In this document: in pieces, positions 14,937-27,200 of the stretch
Position numbering within the stretch: position 1 is the stretch's first letter
How the letters are laid out: each line of letters opens with the position of its first letter
Assembly: GCA_964564285.1 (NCBI GenBank)
Contig: CAZMBZ010000002.1
Coordinates: 1-64,000 of the forward strand
DNA: 64,000 nt
From: JAUWQU01 sp964564285
GTDB taxonomy: Bacteria; Planctomycetota; Phycisphaerae; SM23-33
Direction of reading: 5' to 3'
Made by a program: the position numbers and the translations under genes
The notes under the pieces: generated by a model
Databases searched by the model: none
Told to the model about the DNA's origin: nothing
The model's input: the letters and a program-made list of their open reading frames with translations, nothing else

Positions 14937-16145
14937 ATGGCCAAGGAAGTTTTTAAGAGAACAAAGCCCCACGTCAATGTCGGCACAATTGGGCACGTTG
15001 ACCACGGCAAGACGACGCTGACGGCGGCGATCACTATGATTCTGGAGAAGGAAGGTCTGGCGAAGTACAAAGCGTACGATGACATCGCCAAGGCTTCGGA
15101 ATCCCAGGGACGTCGTGACGCGACGAAGATTCTGACTATCGCCACCGCCCACGTGGAATACGAGTCGGCCAATCGGCACTACGCCCATGTCGACTGTCCC
15201 GGGCATGCCGACTATGTCAAGAACATGATTACCGGCGCCGCACAGATGGACGGGGCGATCCTGGTCGTCTCGGCCGCCGACGGCCCGATGCCGCAGACTC
15301 GCGAGCACGTTCTCTTGGCCCGCCAGGTAAACGTGCCGGCCTTGGTGGTCTTCCTGAACAAGGTCGACCTCGTGGACGACGACGAACTGCTGGAACTGGT
15401 CGATATGGAAGTTCGCGAGCTTCTCAGCAAGTACGACTTCCCAGGTGACGATTGCCCGGTCATTCGCGGCTCGGCCATCAACGCAATCAACCATCCCGAA
15501 GATCCCAAGTTCAAGCAGCCGATTCTGGATCTCGTCGAGGCCTTGGATACCTACATCCCCGAGCCGACTCGCGAGACCGACAAGCCGTTCCTTATGCCCA
15601 TCGAAGACGTATTCTCGATCAAGGGCCGCGGCACGGTTGGCACCGGTCGTATCGAGCGTGGCCAGATTAAGGTTGGCGAGAAGGTCGAGATCATCGGCCT
15701 TGGCGACACCCAGAATACCACCGTTACGGGCGTTGAGATGTTCAACAAGATGCTCGATCAGGGCCAGGCCGGCGATAACGTCGGTTGCCTGCTCCGCGGT
15801 GTCGAGAAGGAAGCCCTGGAGCGTGGAATGGTCCTGGCCAAGCCGGGCAGCATTACCCCGCACCACAAGTTCGAGGGCGAGGTTTATGTCCTGACGAAAG
15901 AGGAAGGTGGCCGACACAACCCGTTCTTCACGGGCTATCGTCCTCAGTTCTACTTCCGCACCACTGACGTCACCGGCACCATCAAGCTGATGGGCGGGGC
16001 CGAAATGTGCATGCCCGGCGACAACGTCGGCATGGAAGTGGACTTGCTGAACACCAAGATCGCCATGGAAGAGGGTCTGCGGTTCGCCATTCGTGAAGGC
16101 GGCAGGACCATCGGTGCAGGCGTTGTGACTAAGATCCTGGAGTAG
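14937..16145 (+). CDS. tuf: Translation elongation factor Tu (402 aa)
   Basis: GTPase that delivers aminoacyl-tRNA to the ribosome. G1 is GHVDHGKT (residues 19-26), G3 DCPGHAD, G4 NKVD, and both beta-barrel domains follow. The switch I region is unusual: between AYDDI and HVEYE there are 21 residues rather than the usual 16, and the near-universal RGITI reads KILTI (residues 64-68). The magnesium-coordinating Thr is kept (Thr67). Length matches the family. It stands apart from rpsL-rpsG-fusA, downstream of tRNA-Thr and before rpmG, tRNA-Trp and secE. No second tuf is in the window. Confidence 0.98.
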   Translation: MAKEVFKRTKPHVNVGTIGHVDHGKTTLTAAITMILEKEGLAKYKAYDDIAKASESQGRRDATKILTIATAHVEYESANRHYAHVDCPGHADYVKNMITGAAQMDGAILVVSAADGPMPQTREHVLLARQVNVPALVVFLNKVDLVDDDELLELVDMEVRELLSKYDFPGDDCPVIRGSAINAINHPEDPKFKQPILDLVEALDTYIPEPTRETDKPFLMPIEDVFSIKGRGTVGTGRIERGQIKVGEKVEIIGLGDTQNTTVTGVEMFNKMLDQGQAGDNVGCLLRGVEKEALERGMVLAKPGSITPHHKFEGEVYVLTKEEGGRHNPFFTGYRPQFYFRTTDVTGTIKLMGGAEMCMPGDNVGMEVDLLNTKIAMEEGLRFAIREGGRTIGAGVVTKILE

Positions 16146-16151
16146 TGTCCA

Positions 16152-16319
16152 ATGGCCAAATCGAAGGCAAGAGAATACGTGTGGATGCAATGCACCGAAT
16201 GTGGCAGTCTTAACTACCGCACCAACGTGCGTGTCCAAGGTGGCGTGCCGAAGCTTCAGTTGAAGAAGTTCTGCCCGCGAACCCGGACGCATACCGTCCA
16301 CAAGTTGAAGCGAAAGTAG
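16152..16319 (+). CDS. rpmG: 50S ribosomal protein L33 (55 aa)
   Basis: Small zinc-ribbon-type ribosomal protein of the large subunit, six bases after tuf. The first metal pair is CTEC. The second half reads FCPRTRTHTVHK, where the usual CPxC has only one Cys, so three Cys remain of the four in the zinc-binding form. The position between tuf and secE is the classical one. The lysine-rich C-terminus HKLKRK is typical. Confidence 0.93.
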   Translation: MAKSKAREYVWMQCTECGSLNYRTNVRVQGGVPKLQLKKFCPRTRTHTVHKLKRK

Positions 16320-16446
16320 TTTCCGTAAAATCTGCCGGGCACAGGATCCCGGATTGAAACGGACGCAGGCGACCCGCCGGGCGTAGGCCTCAGACAAGGT
16401 CGACCAAACCGCCCGAAGTCGGGGTGCCTGCGAGCCGTACCCATAT

Positions 16447-16519
<73 letters not shown>

Positions 16520-16573
16520 TTGTGTTAGGTTGGCGGGGCGGAAGAGGCGAACCTGGTATAGGAAACGTTAAAC

Positions 16574-16966
16574 GTGGCTTTTTTCGACATATACAAAAAG
16601 GGACAGGGACGATACGCACGGATCGTCACATTTGTCTCGGGCGTTGTCCTTGGCATTGGTGGCGCTATTGTGCTGAGCAATAAGCTGGCGCTTTATGCGC
16701 CGCCGGTGGTTCAGTATGGCGTGCCCTCCCTGTTCGTTGCGGTCCTTGGGCTGGTGCTGTTTTGGGTCGTGAATCGCCCCAAGTCGGCAGACTTCCTGAT
16801 CGCCACAGAAGGCGAGATGAAGAAGGTCTCCTGGTCCAGCCGCAAGGAAATTATTGGATCGACCAAGGTGGTCATCGTCGCGACGTTCATGATGGCGGCG
16901 CTTCTGGCGGCCGTGGACGCGGGTTTCGCGGTGTTGTTTAGAGTCATCGGCGTGATGGGAAGCTAA
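16574..16966 (+). CDS. secE: Preprotein translocase subunit SecE (130 aa)
   Basis: SecE clamps SecY in the Sec translocon. Three hydrophobic segments are visible (about 17-36, 47-66 and 97-122). The conserved amphipathic segment and hinge (EGEMKKVSWSSRKEI) precede the last helix, which is the SecE core. The two upstream helices resemble the E. coli three-helix form rather than the short single-helix form. The start is GTG; AGGAAA lies about ten bases upstream. It is followed by nusG, as expected. Confidence 0.93.
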   Translation: MAFFDIYKKGQGRYARIVTFVSGVVLGIGGAIVLSNKLALYAPPVVQYGVPSLFVAVLGLVLFWVVNRPKSADFLIATEGEMKKVSWSSRKEIIGSTKVVIVATFMMAALLAAVDAGFAVLFRVIGVMGS

Positions 16967-16991
16967 CGCTTCCAGCATCGGAAACTAACGA

Positions 16992-17546
16992 ATGGCCAAG
17001 CAATGGTATGTGCTCCGGGTCGCGTCGAACAAGGAAGAATCTGTTCGCGAAGCGCTGGCGCGCAAAGTGACAATCGAAGGCCTCGATGAGAAGATCGGGC
17101 GAATCCTCGTGCCTACCGAGCGGCGCCCCAGCCCCCGTGGGCGAGCGGGCGAGAAGAAGTACGTCGAACGCAAGATGTATCCCGGCTACGTCTTCATCGA
17201 GATGGAGTTGGAGGAAGATGGGCGAATCGGCGAGGACGCTTGGTTCCTGATCCGTGAGACCACCGGAGTGGGTGATTTCATCGGGACCAGCGGCAAGCCG
17301 ACCGCTATGAAGCCCTCCGACGTTGAGAAGATGCTCTTGCAGGTCGAGAAGGCCCAGGAAGGCGCGCCGGTTAGCGTGGACTTCGTAAAGGGCGACATGG
17401 TTAAGATAAAGGAAGGCGCTTTCGAAAACTTCGAGGGCGCCGTCGACGAGGTTCTGCCCGACAAGGGGCTTATCCGCGTCGAGGTAACGATTTTTGGTCG
17501 GGCCACACCCGTCGAGTTGGAATACTGGCAGGTGGAGAAGGCCTGA
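16992..17546 (+). CDS. nusG: Transcription termination/antitermination factor NusG (184 aa)
   Basis: Binds the RNA polymerase clamp, suppressing pausing and linking polymerase to Rho or ribosome. The NGN domain starts with AKQWYVLRVASNKE and includes YPGYVFIEMEL. The C-terminal KOW domain has FVKGDMVKIKEGAFENFEG. Length is normal. It lies 25 bp after secE and about 105 bp before rplK. Confidence 0.97.
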   Translation: MAKQWYVLRVASNKEESVREALARKVTIEGLDEKIGRILVPTERRPSPRGRAGEKKYVERKMYPGYVFIEMELEEDGRIGEDAWFLIRETTGVGDFIGTSGKPTAMKPSDVEKMLLQVEKAQEGAPVSVDFVKGDMVKIKEGAFENFEGAVDEVLPDKGLIRVEVTIFGRATPVELEYWQVEKA

Positions 17547-17651
17547 CGATTCCGGGTTCGTCCCGCGACGACTTGTGTATCGGTCCCGCCGGGAAGCCAT
17601 CAAAGAGACAACGAGACGAATTACCGTCGATATTCACGAAAGTAGTCAGAC

Positions 17652-18077
17652 ATGGCCAAGGAAATGGTAGCTCAGATAAAGTTGCAGGCCGCGGGCGGCA
17701 AAGCCACTCCGGCACCGCCAATCGGTCCGGCCCTCGGCCAGCACAACGTCAACATCGGCCAGTTCGTCAGCCAGTTCAACGAGCGGACGCGCGAGTTCGA
17801 TGGCATGCCGATCCCGGTTGTCATCAACGTTTACGGTGATCGAACGTTCACGTTCATCATTAAAAGCCCGCCGGCCTCGGCACTTCTGAAGGAAGCCGCC
17901 CAGGTCGACAAGGGTTCCGGCGTGCCCAACAAAGAGAAGGTCGGCACGGTGACGCTCGAGCAGGTTCGGGCTATCGCCGAGCGGAAGATTGCCGACCTCA
18001 ACGCTCGCGATCTCGATGCAGCCAGCCGGATCATAGAGGGCACGGCGCGGTCGATGGGCATCACCGTAACCAAGTAA
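17652..18077 (+). CDS. rplK: 50S ribosomal protein L11 (141 aa)
   Basis: Forms the GTPase-associated centre with 23S rRNA helices 43-44 and the L10-L12 stalk. The N-terminal proline-rich switch is visible (KATPAPPIGPALGQHNVNI), and the C-terminal RNA-binding part ends GTARSMGITV. Length is typical at 141 aa. It starts the rplK-rplA-rplJ-rplL series; a structured 130-bp spacer separates it from rplA. Confidence 0.97.
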   Translation: MAKEMVAQIKLQAAGGKATPAPPIGPALGQHNVNIGQFVSQFNERTREFDGMPIPVVINVYGDRTFTFIIKSPPASALLKEAAQVDKGSGVPNKEKVGTVTLEQVRAIAERKIADLNARDLDAASRIIEGTARSMGITVTK

Positions 18078-18097
18078 GCGTATTATTCGTGCCGCCT

Positions 18098-18183
18098 TCG
18101 CCCACCTGCAAAGCGGGCGAGTGGTTGGCATGTGTCGGTTGACGCCGCGGGCGTCTGGGCCAACCACGAGCCTTTTATCGTGG
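18098..18183 (+). promoter_or_regulatory. Structured rplK-rplA spacer with competing hairpins
   Basis: Three stems are visible. TCGCCC (18098-18103) pairs with GGGCGA (18115-18120). GTGGTTGGC (18121-18129) pairs with GCCAACCAC (18159-18167), enclosing GACGCC/GGCGTC (18141-18146 with 18150-18155). CCACGA (18164-18169) could instead pair with TCGTGG (18178-18183), excluding the second stem. No T-run follows. This may be an L1-binding or attenuation element for rplA; that role is inference. Confidence 0.5.
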
Positions 18184-18211
18184 GAGTCCTTTGGGGCGAA
18201 TAGGAATTGCC

Positions 18212-18895
18212 ATGAGCAACAAGCAAGGCAAGCGGTACCTTCAGTGGCTTGAGAAGGTGCCAAAGAACGCCGTGCCGCTGGCCGAGGCTATCGAGGCCAT
18301 TAAGGCCCTGGCCGGGTGTAAGTTCGATCAGACCATCGAGTTGTCGATGCATTTGGGTATCGATCCCCGCCAGGCCGACCAGGCCCTCCGCGGGTCGATC
18401 TCGCTTCCCCATGGCATCGGTCAGAGCCGTAAGGTAATCGCCTTCTGCGAAGGTGACGACGTCGATGCCGCCAAGGCCGCCGGGGCGACCGAGGCAGGCT
18501 CCGACGAACTGATCAAGAAGGTGGCGGATGGATGGATGGACTTCGACGTGGCAGTGTCCACTCCGAAAATGATGCGGAGTGTTTCGCGTCTGGGCCGCGT
18601 GCTCGGACCGCAGGGCAAGATGCCTTCGCCTAAGTCTGGAACCGTCATTGACGATATCGCCAAGGCCGTTACCGAGTACGCAGCCGGGAAGGTCGAGTAT
18701 CGCAACGACGACGGTGGGAATATCCATACGCCCATCGGTAAGGTGAGCTTCGACTCGCAGAAGCTCGTGGACAACGCCGAGGCTATGATCGGGCACATCA
18801 AGCGGATCAAGCCAGCGACGTCCAAGGGAACCTATCTCAAAAAGATCAGCCTGTCCGGCACGATGACGCCGGGCGTGCAGGTCACTACGGCCTAA
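18212..18895 (+). CDS. rplA: 50S ribosomal protein L1 (227 aa)
   Basis: L1-stalk protein that helps release deacylated tRNA and, in many bacteria, represses its own operon. The conserved segments ASTPKMMRSVSRLGRVLGP-like (here VSTPKMMR then GRVLGPQGKMPSPKSG) and TYLKKISLSGTM near the C-terminus identify it. ATG 18212 with AGGA six bases upstream is preferred to the in-frame 18191. The leader carries stems that could be an L1 target. Confidence 0.96.
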   Translation: MSNKQGKRYLQWLEKVPKNAVPLAEAIEAIKALAGCKFDQTIELSMHLGIDPRQADQALRGSISLPHGIGQSRKVIAFCEGDDVDAAKAAGATEAGSDELIKKVADGWMDFDVAVSTPKMMRSVSRLGRVLGPQGKMPSPKSGTVIDDIAKAVTEYAAGKVEYRNDDGGNIHTPIGKVSFDSQKLVDNAEAMIGHIKRIKPATSKGTYLKKISLSGTMTPGVQVTTA

Positions 18896-18910
18896 GCGCC
18901 GAGGTGCATC

Positions 18911-19489
18911 ATGAGCAAGCCAGTCAAAAAACTCATTCGGGATGAGCTGATCAAGCGATTCGATGGCGTTACGCAACTCGCTGTCGTGGGCTTTACCGGC
19001 GTGGACGCCAATACCACAAATGTCATTCGAGACCGCCTGGCCGAGAAGGACATCAAGGTTTCAGTGGTGAAAAACTCGCTGGCCAAGCAGGCCTTCCGCG
19101 AACTGGGAATCCAGGACGCCGGACAACTGCTGGATGGGCCTTGCGCTGTCGCCTACGGGGCCGACAGCGTCGTTACGGTCGTTCGCGAATTGCTGGATAT
19201 CGGCAAGGAAACGCCGAATCTTAAAGTCAAGGCCGCCTTCATGGAAGGCGATGTGTTCACCGAAGACAAGATCGACGCCCTGAGCAAGTATCCGACTCGG
19301 GACGAGGCCATCGCGCAGGCTATCGGTTGTGTCCTGTCTGCCGGGGCCAACCTCGCCGGGTGCCTCATTGCTCCCGGAGGGGATATCGCAGGTATCCTCA
19401 AAGGTATCGAGGAAAAAGCATCTGACGATGCCGATACCGATGCCCCCCCGGCCGAAGAAGCCGCCGAGGAACCTGTGGCCGCTGAATAA
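18911..19489 (+). CDS. rplJ: 50S ribosomal protein L10 (192 aa)
   Basis: Base of the L7/L12 stalk: the N-terminal domain binds 23S rRNA and the C-terminal helix binds L12 dimers. The N-terminal part includes FTGVDANTTNVIRDRL and VVKNSLAKQAF. After the helical region (about 160) the protein ends in an acidic Ala/Glu tail (EEAAEEPVAAE), longer than in E. coli (165 aa). It begins 15 bp after rplA. Confidence 0.95.
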   Translation: MSKPVKKLIRDELIKRFDGVTQLAVVGFTGVDANTTNVIRDRLAEKDIKVSVVKNSLAKQAFRELGIQDAGQLLDGPCAVAYGADSVVTVVRELLDIGKETPNLKVKAAFMEGDVFTEDKIDALSKYPTRDEAIAQAIGCVLSAGANLAGCLIAPGGDIAGILKGIEEKASDDADTDAPPAEEAAEEPVAAE

Positions 19490-19588
19490 GGCTGCACGAG
19501 CGGGCCAGGCTAAACGCCCGCGACAGATAAATAGAGAACAAGCGGTGCCGATGCTCGGCTGCGGATTGGGTCCCGAGTGGGCTTAAAT

Positions 19589-19607
19589 GAAAACCAAAGG
19601 GGTTTTC
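19589..19607 (+). promoter_or_regulatory. Hairpin in the rplJ-rplL spacer
   Basis: GAAAACC (19589-19595) and GGTTTTC (19601-19607) form a perfect 7-bp stem with a 5-nt loop in the 172-bp spacer between rplJ and rplL. It is not followed by a T-run. It may influence mRNA stability or the higher translation of L12 relative to L10, but this is unproven. Confidence 0.4.
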
Positions 19608-19661
19608 GCCTATCAGGCCGGTGACAATGTGCCCGCGATGCTAGAATAAGGTGTAATGATA

Positions 19662-20111
19662 ATGTCAGAAGAAGCCACTGAAGCCACTGAAGACACTGAA
19701 GCGACGCAGGAAGCTACCGAAGTTAAGGAATTCTCGGCTGAGACCAAGACCCTGGGCGATCAGATCGCCGAACTGACTCTCAAGCAGGCTGTCGAATTGA
19801 AGGATTACCTCAAGGCCGAGTATGGCATCGAGCCGGCCGCCGGTGGTGCCGTTATGATGGCTGCGGGTCCCGCTGCCGAGGCCGAGGAAGCCGAAGAGCA
19901 GACCGCCTTCGACGTGATTCTCAAGAGCTTCGGCGACAACAAGATCAGCGTGATCAAGGTTGTTCGCTCCTTGACGAGCCTGGGTCTCAAGGAAGCCAAG
20001 GACCTGGTCGAAGGTGCTCCCAAGGCAGTCAAGGAAGGCGTTTCCAAGGAAGACGCCGAAGCCGCCCAGAAGCAGTTGGAAGAGGCTGGCGCGACTGTCG
20101 AGGTGAAGTAA
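19662..20111 (+). CDS. rplL: 50S ribosomal protein L7/L12 (149 aa)
   Basis: Stalk protein that recruits translational GTPases. The C-terminal domain is typical (TAFDVILKSFGDNKISVIKVVR and GLKEAKDLVEGAP). The N-terminal dimerisation helix (QIAELTLKQAVELKDYLK) is preceded by about 25 extra residues rich in Glu, Thr and Ala, so the protein is longer than the usual ~120-125 aa. ATG 19662 with AAGGTG eight bases upstream is preferred over ATG 19656. Confidence 0.96.
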   Translation: MSEEATEATEDTEATQEATEVKEFSAETKTLGDQIAELTLKQAVELKDYLKAEYGIEPAAGGAVMMAAGPAAEAEEAEEQTAFDVILKSFGDNKISVIKVVRSLTSLGLKEAKDLVEGAPKAVKEGVSKEDAEAAQKQLEEAGATVEVK

Positions 20112-20167
20112 GCTCGAACTTGAAACTGGTTTGAGCAAGCGATTTCACGATTTGATAGAAGACTTTC

Positions 20168-20219
20168 GGCGTTGGGCCGGGAAACAGTGGGAGTCTGTCC
20201 ACCTTTCCGGCCCGACGCC
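20168..20219 (+). promoter_or_regulatory. Long hairpin between rplL and rpoB
   Basis: The arms 20168-20184 and 20204-20219 are complementary over about 16 bp (GGCGTTGGGCCGG with CCGGCCCGACGCC, one G-T pair and one bulge), extended inward by GTGG/CCAC (20187-20190 and 20199-20202). No T-run follows, so it is unlikely to be a simple intrinsic terminator. In E. coli the same interval holds an attenuator and an RNase III site; a similar role is inferred here. Confidence 0.6.
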
Positions 20220-20226
20220 GGAACTA

Positions 20227-20256
20227 TTGAATCGCCGAGGTGGTATTGTGTATACT
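20227..20256 (+). promoter_or_regulatory. Probable promoter upstream of rpoB
   Basis: TTGAAT (20227-20232) and TATACT (20251-20256), spaced by 18 bp, lie just after the rplL-rpoB hairpin and about 145 bp before rpoB. This would allow polymerase genes to be transcribed separately from the ribosomal stalk genes. Evidence is consensus match only. Confidence 0.5.
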
Positions 20257-20401
20257 AAACGGTTTGGCCATGGGGCCGATCCGACAGGGCAGTCGGCGGT
20301 GTCCAATTATGGCCAAAGGACACAGAGAGATGTCGATGGACATCGAGATTCGAAGGCCGTCGGCAAACGCTAATCAATGCTCACGCTAAGAGGAAACTCC
20401 T

Positions 20402-24163
<3,762 letters not shown>

Positions 24164-24231
24164 GGCCGGGAGCTACCGGGCGCCGAAAGCGGCGCGAAGT
24201 GTTGCTCGAAACGGAATCGGAGCGATAAGCA

Positions 24232-27200
24232 ATGGCTGAAAGTGTATACGATCGGATCAACGACTACGGCTCGGTGAAGGTTCAGCTCGCTTCTCCCAAC
24301 GACATACGCAGTTGGTCGTTTGGCGAGGTGAAGAAGCCCGAGACGATCAACTACCGCACGTATCGTCCGGAAAAGGACGGGCTGTTTTGCGAGCGGATAT
24401 TTGGCCCGGAGCGCGACTGGGAATGCGCTTGTGGCAAGTACAAGGGCACCAAGCACAAGGGCATCATCTGCGACCGCTGCGGCGTGAAGGTTACGCATAG
24501 CCGCGTCCGGCGCAAACGAATGGGCCACATCAACCTAGCCGCGCCCGTTGTGCATATATGGTTCTTCAAGGCCCTGCCAAGCCGGCTCGGAACGCTGCTG
24601 AGCATGAAGACCGCCGACCTGGAGAAGGTGATCCTCTTCCAGGACTATGCGGTGACCGATCCGGGCCAGACTCCGCTGAAGGACAAGCAGATCCTGAGCG
24701 AGGACGAGTATCGTTCCGCCGTCGATAAGTACGGCAACGACTTCAAAGCGTCGATGGGCGCCGATGCTGTCCGGGCGCTGCTGGAGAAACTGGACCTTGT
24801 CGCCGAGGCTGCCGAACTCCGCGAAGGACTCAAGAAGACAAGCTCCAAGCAGAAAATCAAGGATCTGACGAAGCGGCTTAAGCTTGTCGAGAATATTCGG
24901 ACCTCCGGCAATCGTCCTGAGTGGATGGTTATGGACGTTATTCCGGTGATTCCGCCGGATCTTCGCCCGCTGGTTCTGCTGGAAAGTGGCAACTTCGCCA
25001 CGAGCGACCTCAACGATCTGTACCGCCGCATTATCAACCGCAACAACAGGCTCAAGAAGCTGATGGACCTCAATGCACCCGAGGTCATTATTCGCAACGA
25101 GAAGCGAATGCTTCAGCAGGCAGTCGACGCGCTGTTCGACAACGCCCGCTGTCGCCGACCCGTCCAGGGTACGGCGAATCGCCCGCTCAAGAGCCTCACG
25201 GATATGATCAAGGGTAAGCAGGGCCGGTTCCGCGAGAACCTGCTCGGCAAGCGTGTAGACTACTCTGCCCGTTCGGTCATTGTCGTCGGTCCAGATCTCA
25301 AGCTCCACCAGTGCGGCCTGCCCAAGAAGATTGCCCTGGAGTTGTTCCAGCCATTCATCATCCGCAATCTCAAGGATCGCGGCCTGGCCGACACTATCAA
25401 GTCCGCCAAGCGAATGCTCGAACGGCGAGACCGGGAGATATGGGATGTGCTGGAAGAGGTCATCTACCAGCACCCTGTGATGCTGAACCGTGCCCCCACG
25501 CTTCACCGCATGGGTATTCAGGCCTTCGAGCCGGTGCTGGTCGAGGGCAACGCTATCAAGCTCCATCCGCTGGCCTGCAAGGGCTTCAACGCGGACTTCG
25601 ATGGCGACCAGATGGCCGTGCACCTTCCGCTGTCGGTCGAGGCCCAGACCGAGTCGCACGTGCTGATGCTGGCGACGAACAATATTTTCTCGCCAGCCAG
25701 CGGCTCGCCGATTATGTCGCCGAGCCAGGACATTGTCCTTGGCGTGTACTACCTTACCAGCGGCAACGGCAGCGAGTACGTCAAGCCTCAGGTGCGACTG
25801 GTTAAGTACACCGACGGCGAGAAATACCCGGTATTCAGCAAGCCCGAGCAGGCTATGACCGCTTACGAATTGGGCTTGATCGGTTGTCATGCCAAGATCG
25901 TCCTGCGCGTGCCGAAAAATCAATTGATTATCGAGGCTGACGGTCCACGCAACGCCGAGAATGGCCGTCTCATCACCACGGCCGGGCGTTGCGTTTTCAA
26001 CGACATCCTGTCCGAAGGCATGGCGTTCTACAACTACGCGCTCGGTTCCAAGGGTTCGGGTCGCGTTATCAGCGATTGCTATCGGAACCTTGGCAAGGGC
26101 GCGACGCTCGAGTTGCTCGACAACCTCAAGGAACTTGGCTTCAAGTATTCGACGCTGGCGGGTTTGTCTTTCGGCATTACCGACGCGAAGATCCCGCCGA
26201 CCAAGCCTGAGATTCTCGATAAGGCCCAGGAGCGGGTCGACCAGATCGAGAAAGATTTCCGCGCCGATGCCATCACCGAGGGCGAGCGTTACAATCAGAT
26301 CGTCGATGTGTGGGTCCACACCCGCGAGGAACTCACCAAGGCGCTGCTTTACTCGTTGGAACGGGACTCCCGTGACGATGACGTGAACTACCTCAACCCG
26401 GTCTGGCTGATGCTCGATTCCGGTGCCCGAGGCAATATCGACCAGATCCGCCAACTCGCCGGCATGCGTGGTTTGATGTCCAAGCCGTCCGGCGAGATTA
26501 TCGAGACGCCGATCAAGGCGAACTTCCGCGAGGGTCTTACGGTTCTCGAGTACTTCTCCTCCACCCACGGTGCTCGCAAGGGTCTGGCTGACACCGCCCT
26601 CAAGACGGCGGACTCGGGATATCTCACACGTAAACTCGCCGATGTGGCCCAGAACGTCATCACCAACGAACTGGACTGCGGCACGCTCCAGGGCGTTACG
26701 AAGTCCGTTACGTATAAGGGCGAGCAGATCGACGTTCCGTTGCGTGATGTTATCGTAGGCCGGGTCGCACGCGAGAATATCGTCAACCCCGTAACCGACG
26801 AGACGATCGTCAAGGAAAACCAGATCATCACCTACGAGATGGCCCTGAAGATCGAGGACCTCGGTCTCGAGACCATCCGCGTTCGCAGCCCGCTGACCTG
26901 CGAGAGCCCGCTGGGCATCTGCGCTAAGTGCTACGGGCGTGACATGTCCACGGGTAAGCTCGTTGAAGAAGGCATGGCGGTCGGGATCATCGCCGCCCAG
27001 TCGATCGGCGAGCCTGGCACGCAGCTTACCATGCGTACGTTCCACACCGGTGGTGTCGCGACCCGAGCGGTTGTCGAGTCCGAGATGCTCGCCAGTGTCG
27101 GCGGAACGATCAAGTACCGCGAACTCAATGCAGTGGTCGAGCCGGATGATTTCGTCGGAAGTGAAGGGCATTCTGGGTCTGGCCGCAAGAGTTCCCGTGT

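Noticed and set aside
14850..16397. 515-codon minus-strand frame over tuf and rpmG
   Set aside because: Antisense to two certain genes and ends across their boundary; translation matches nothing recognisable.
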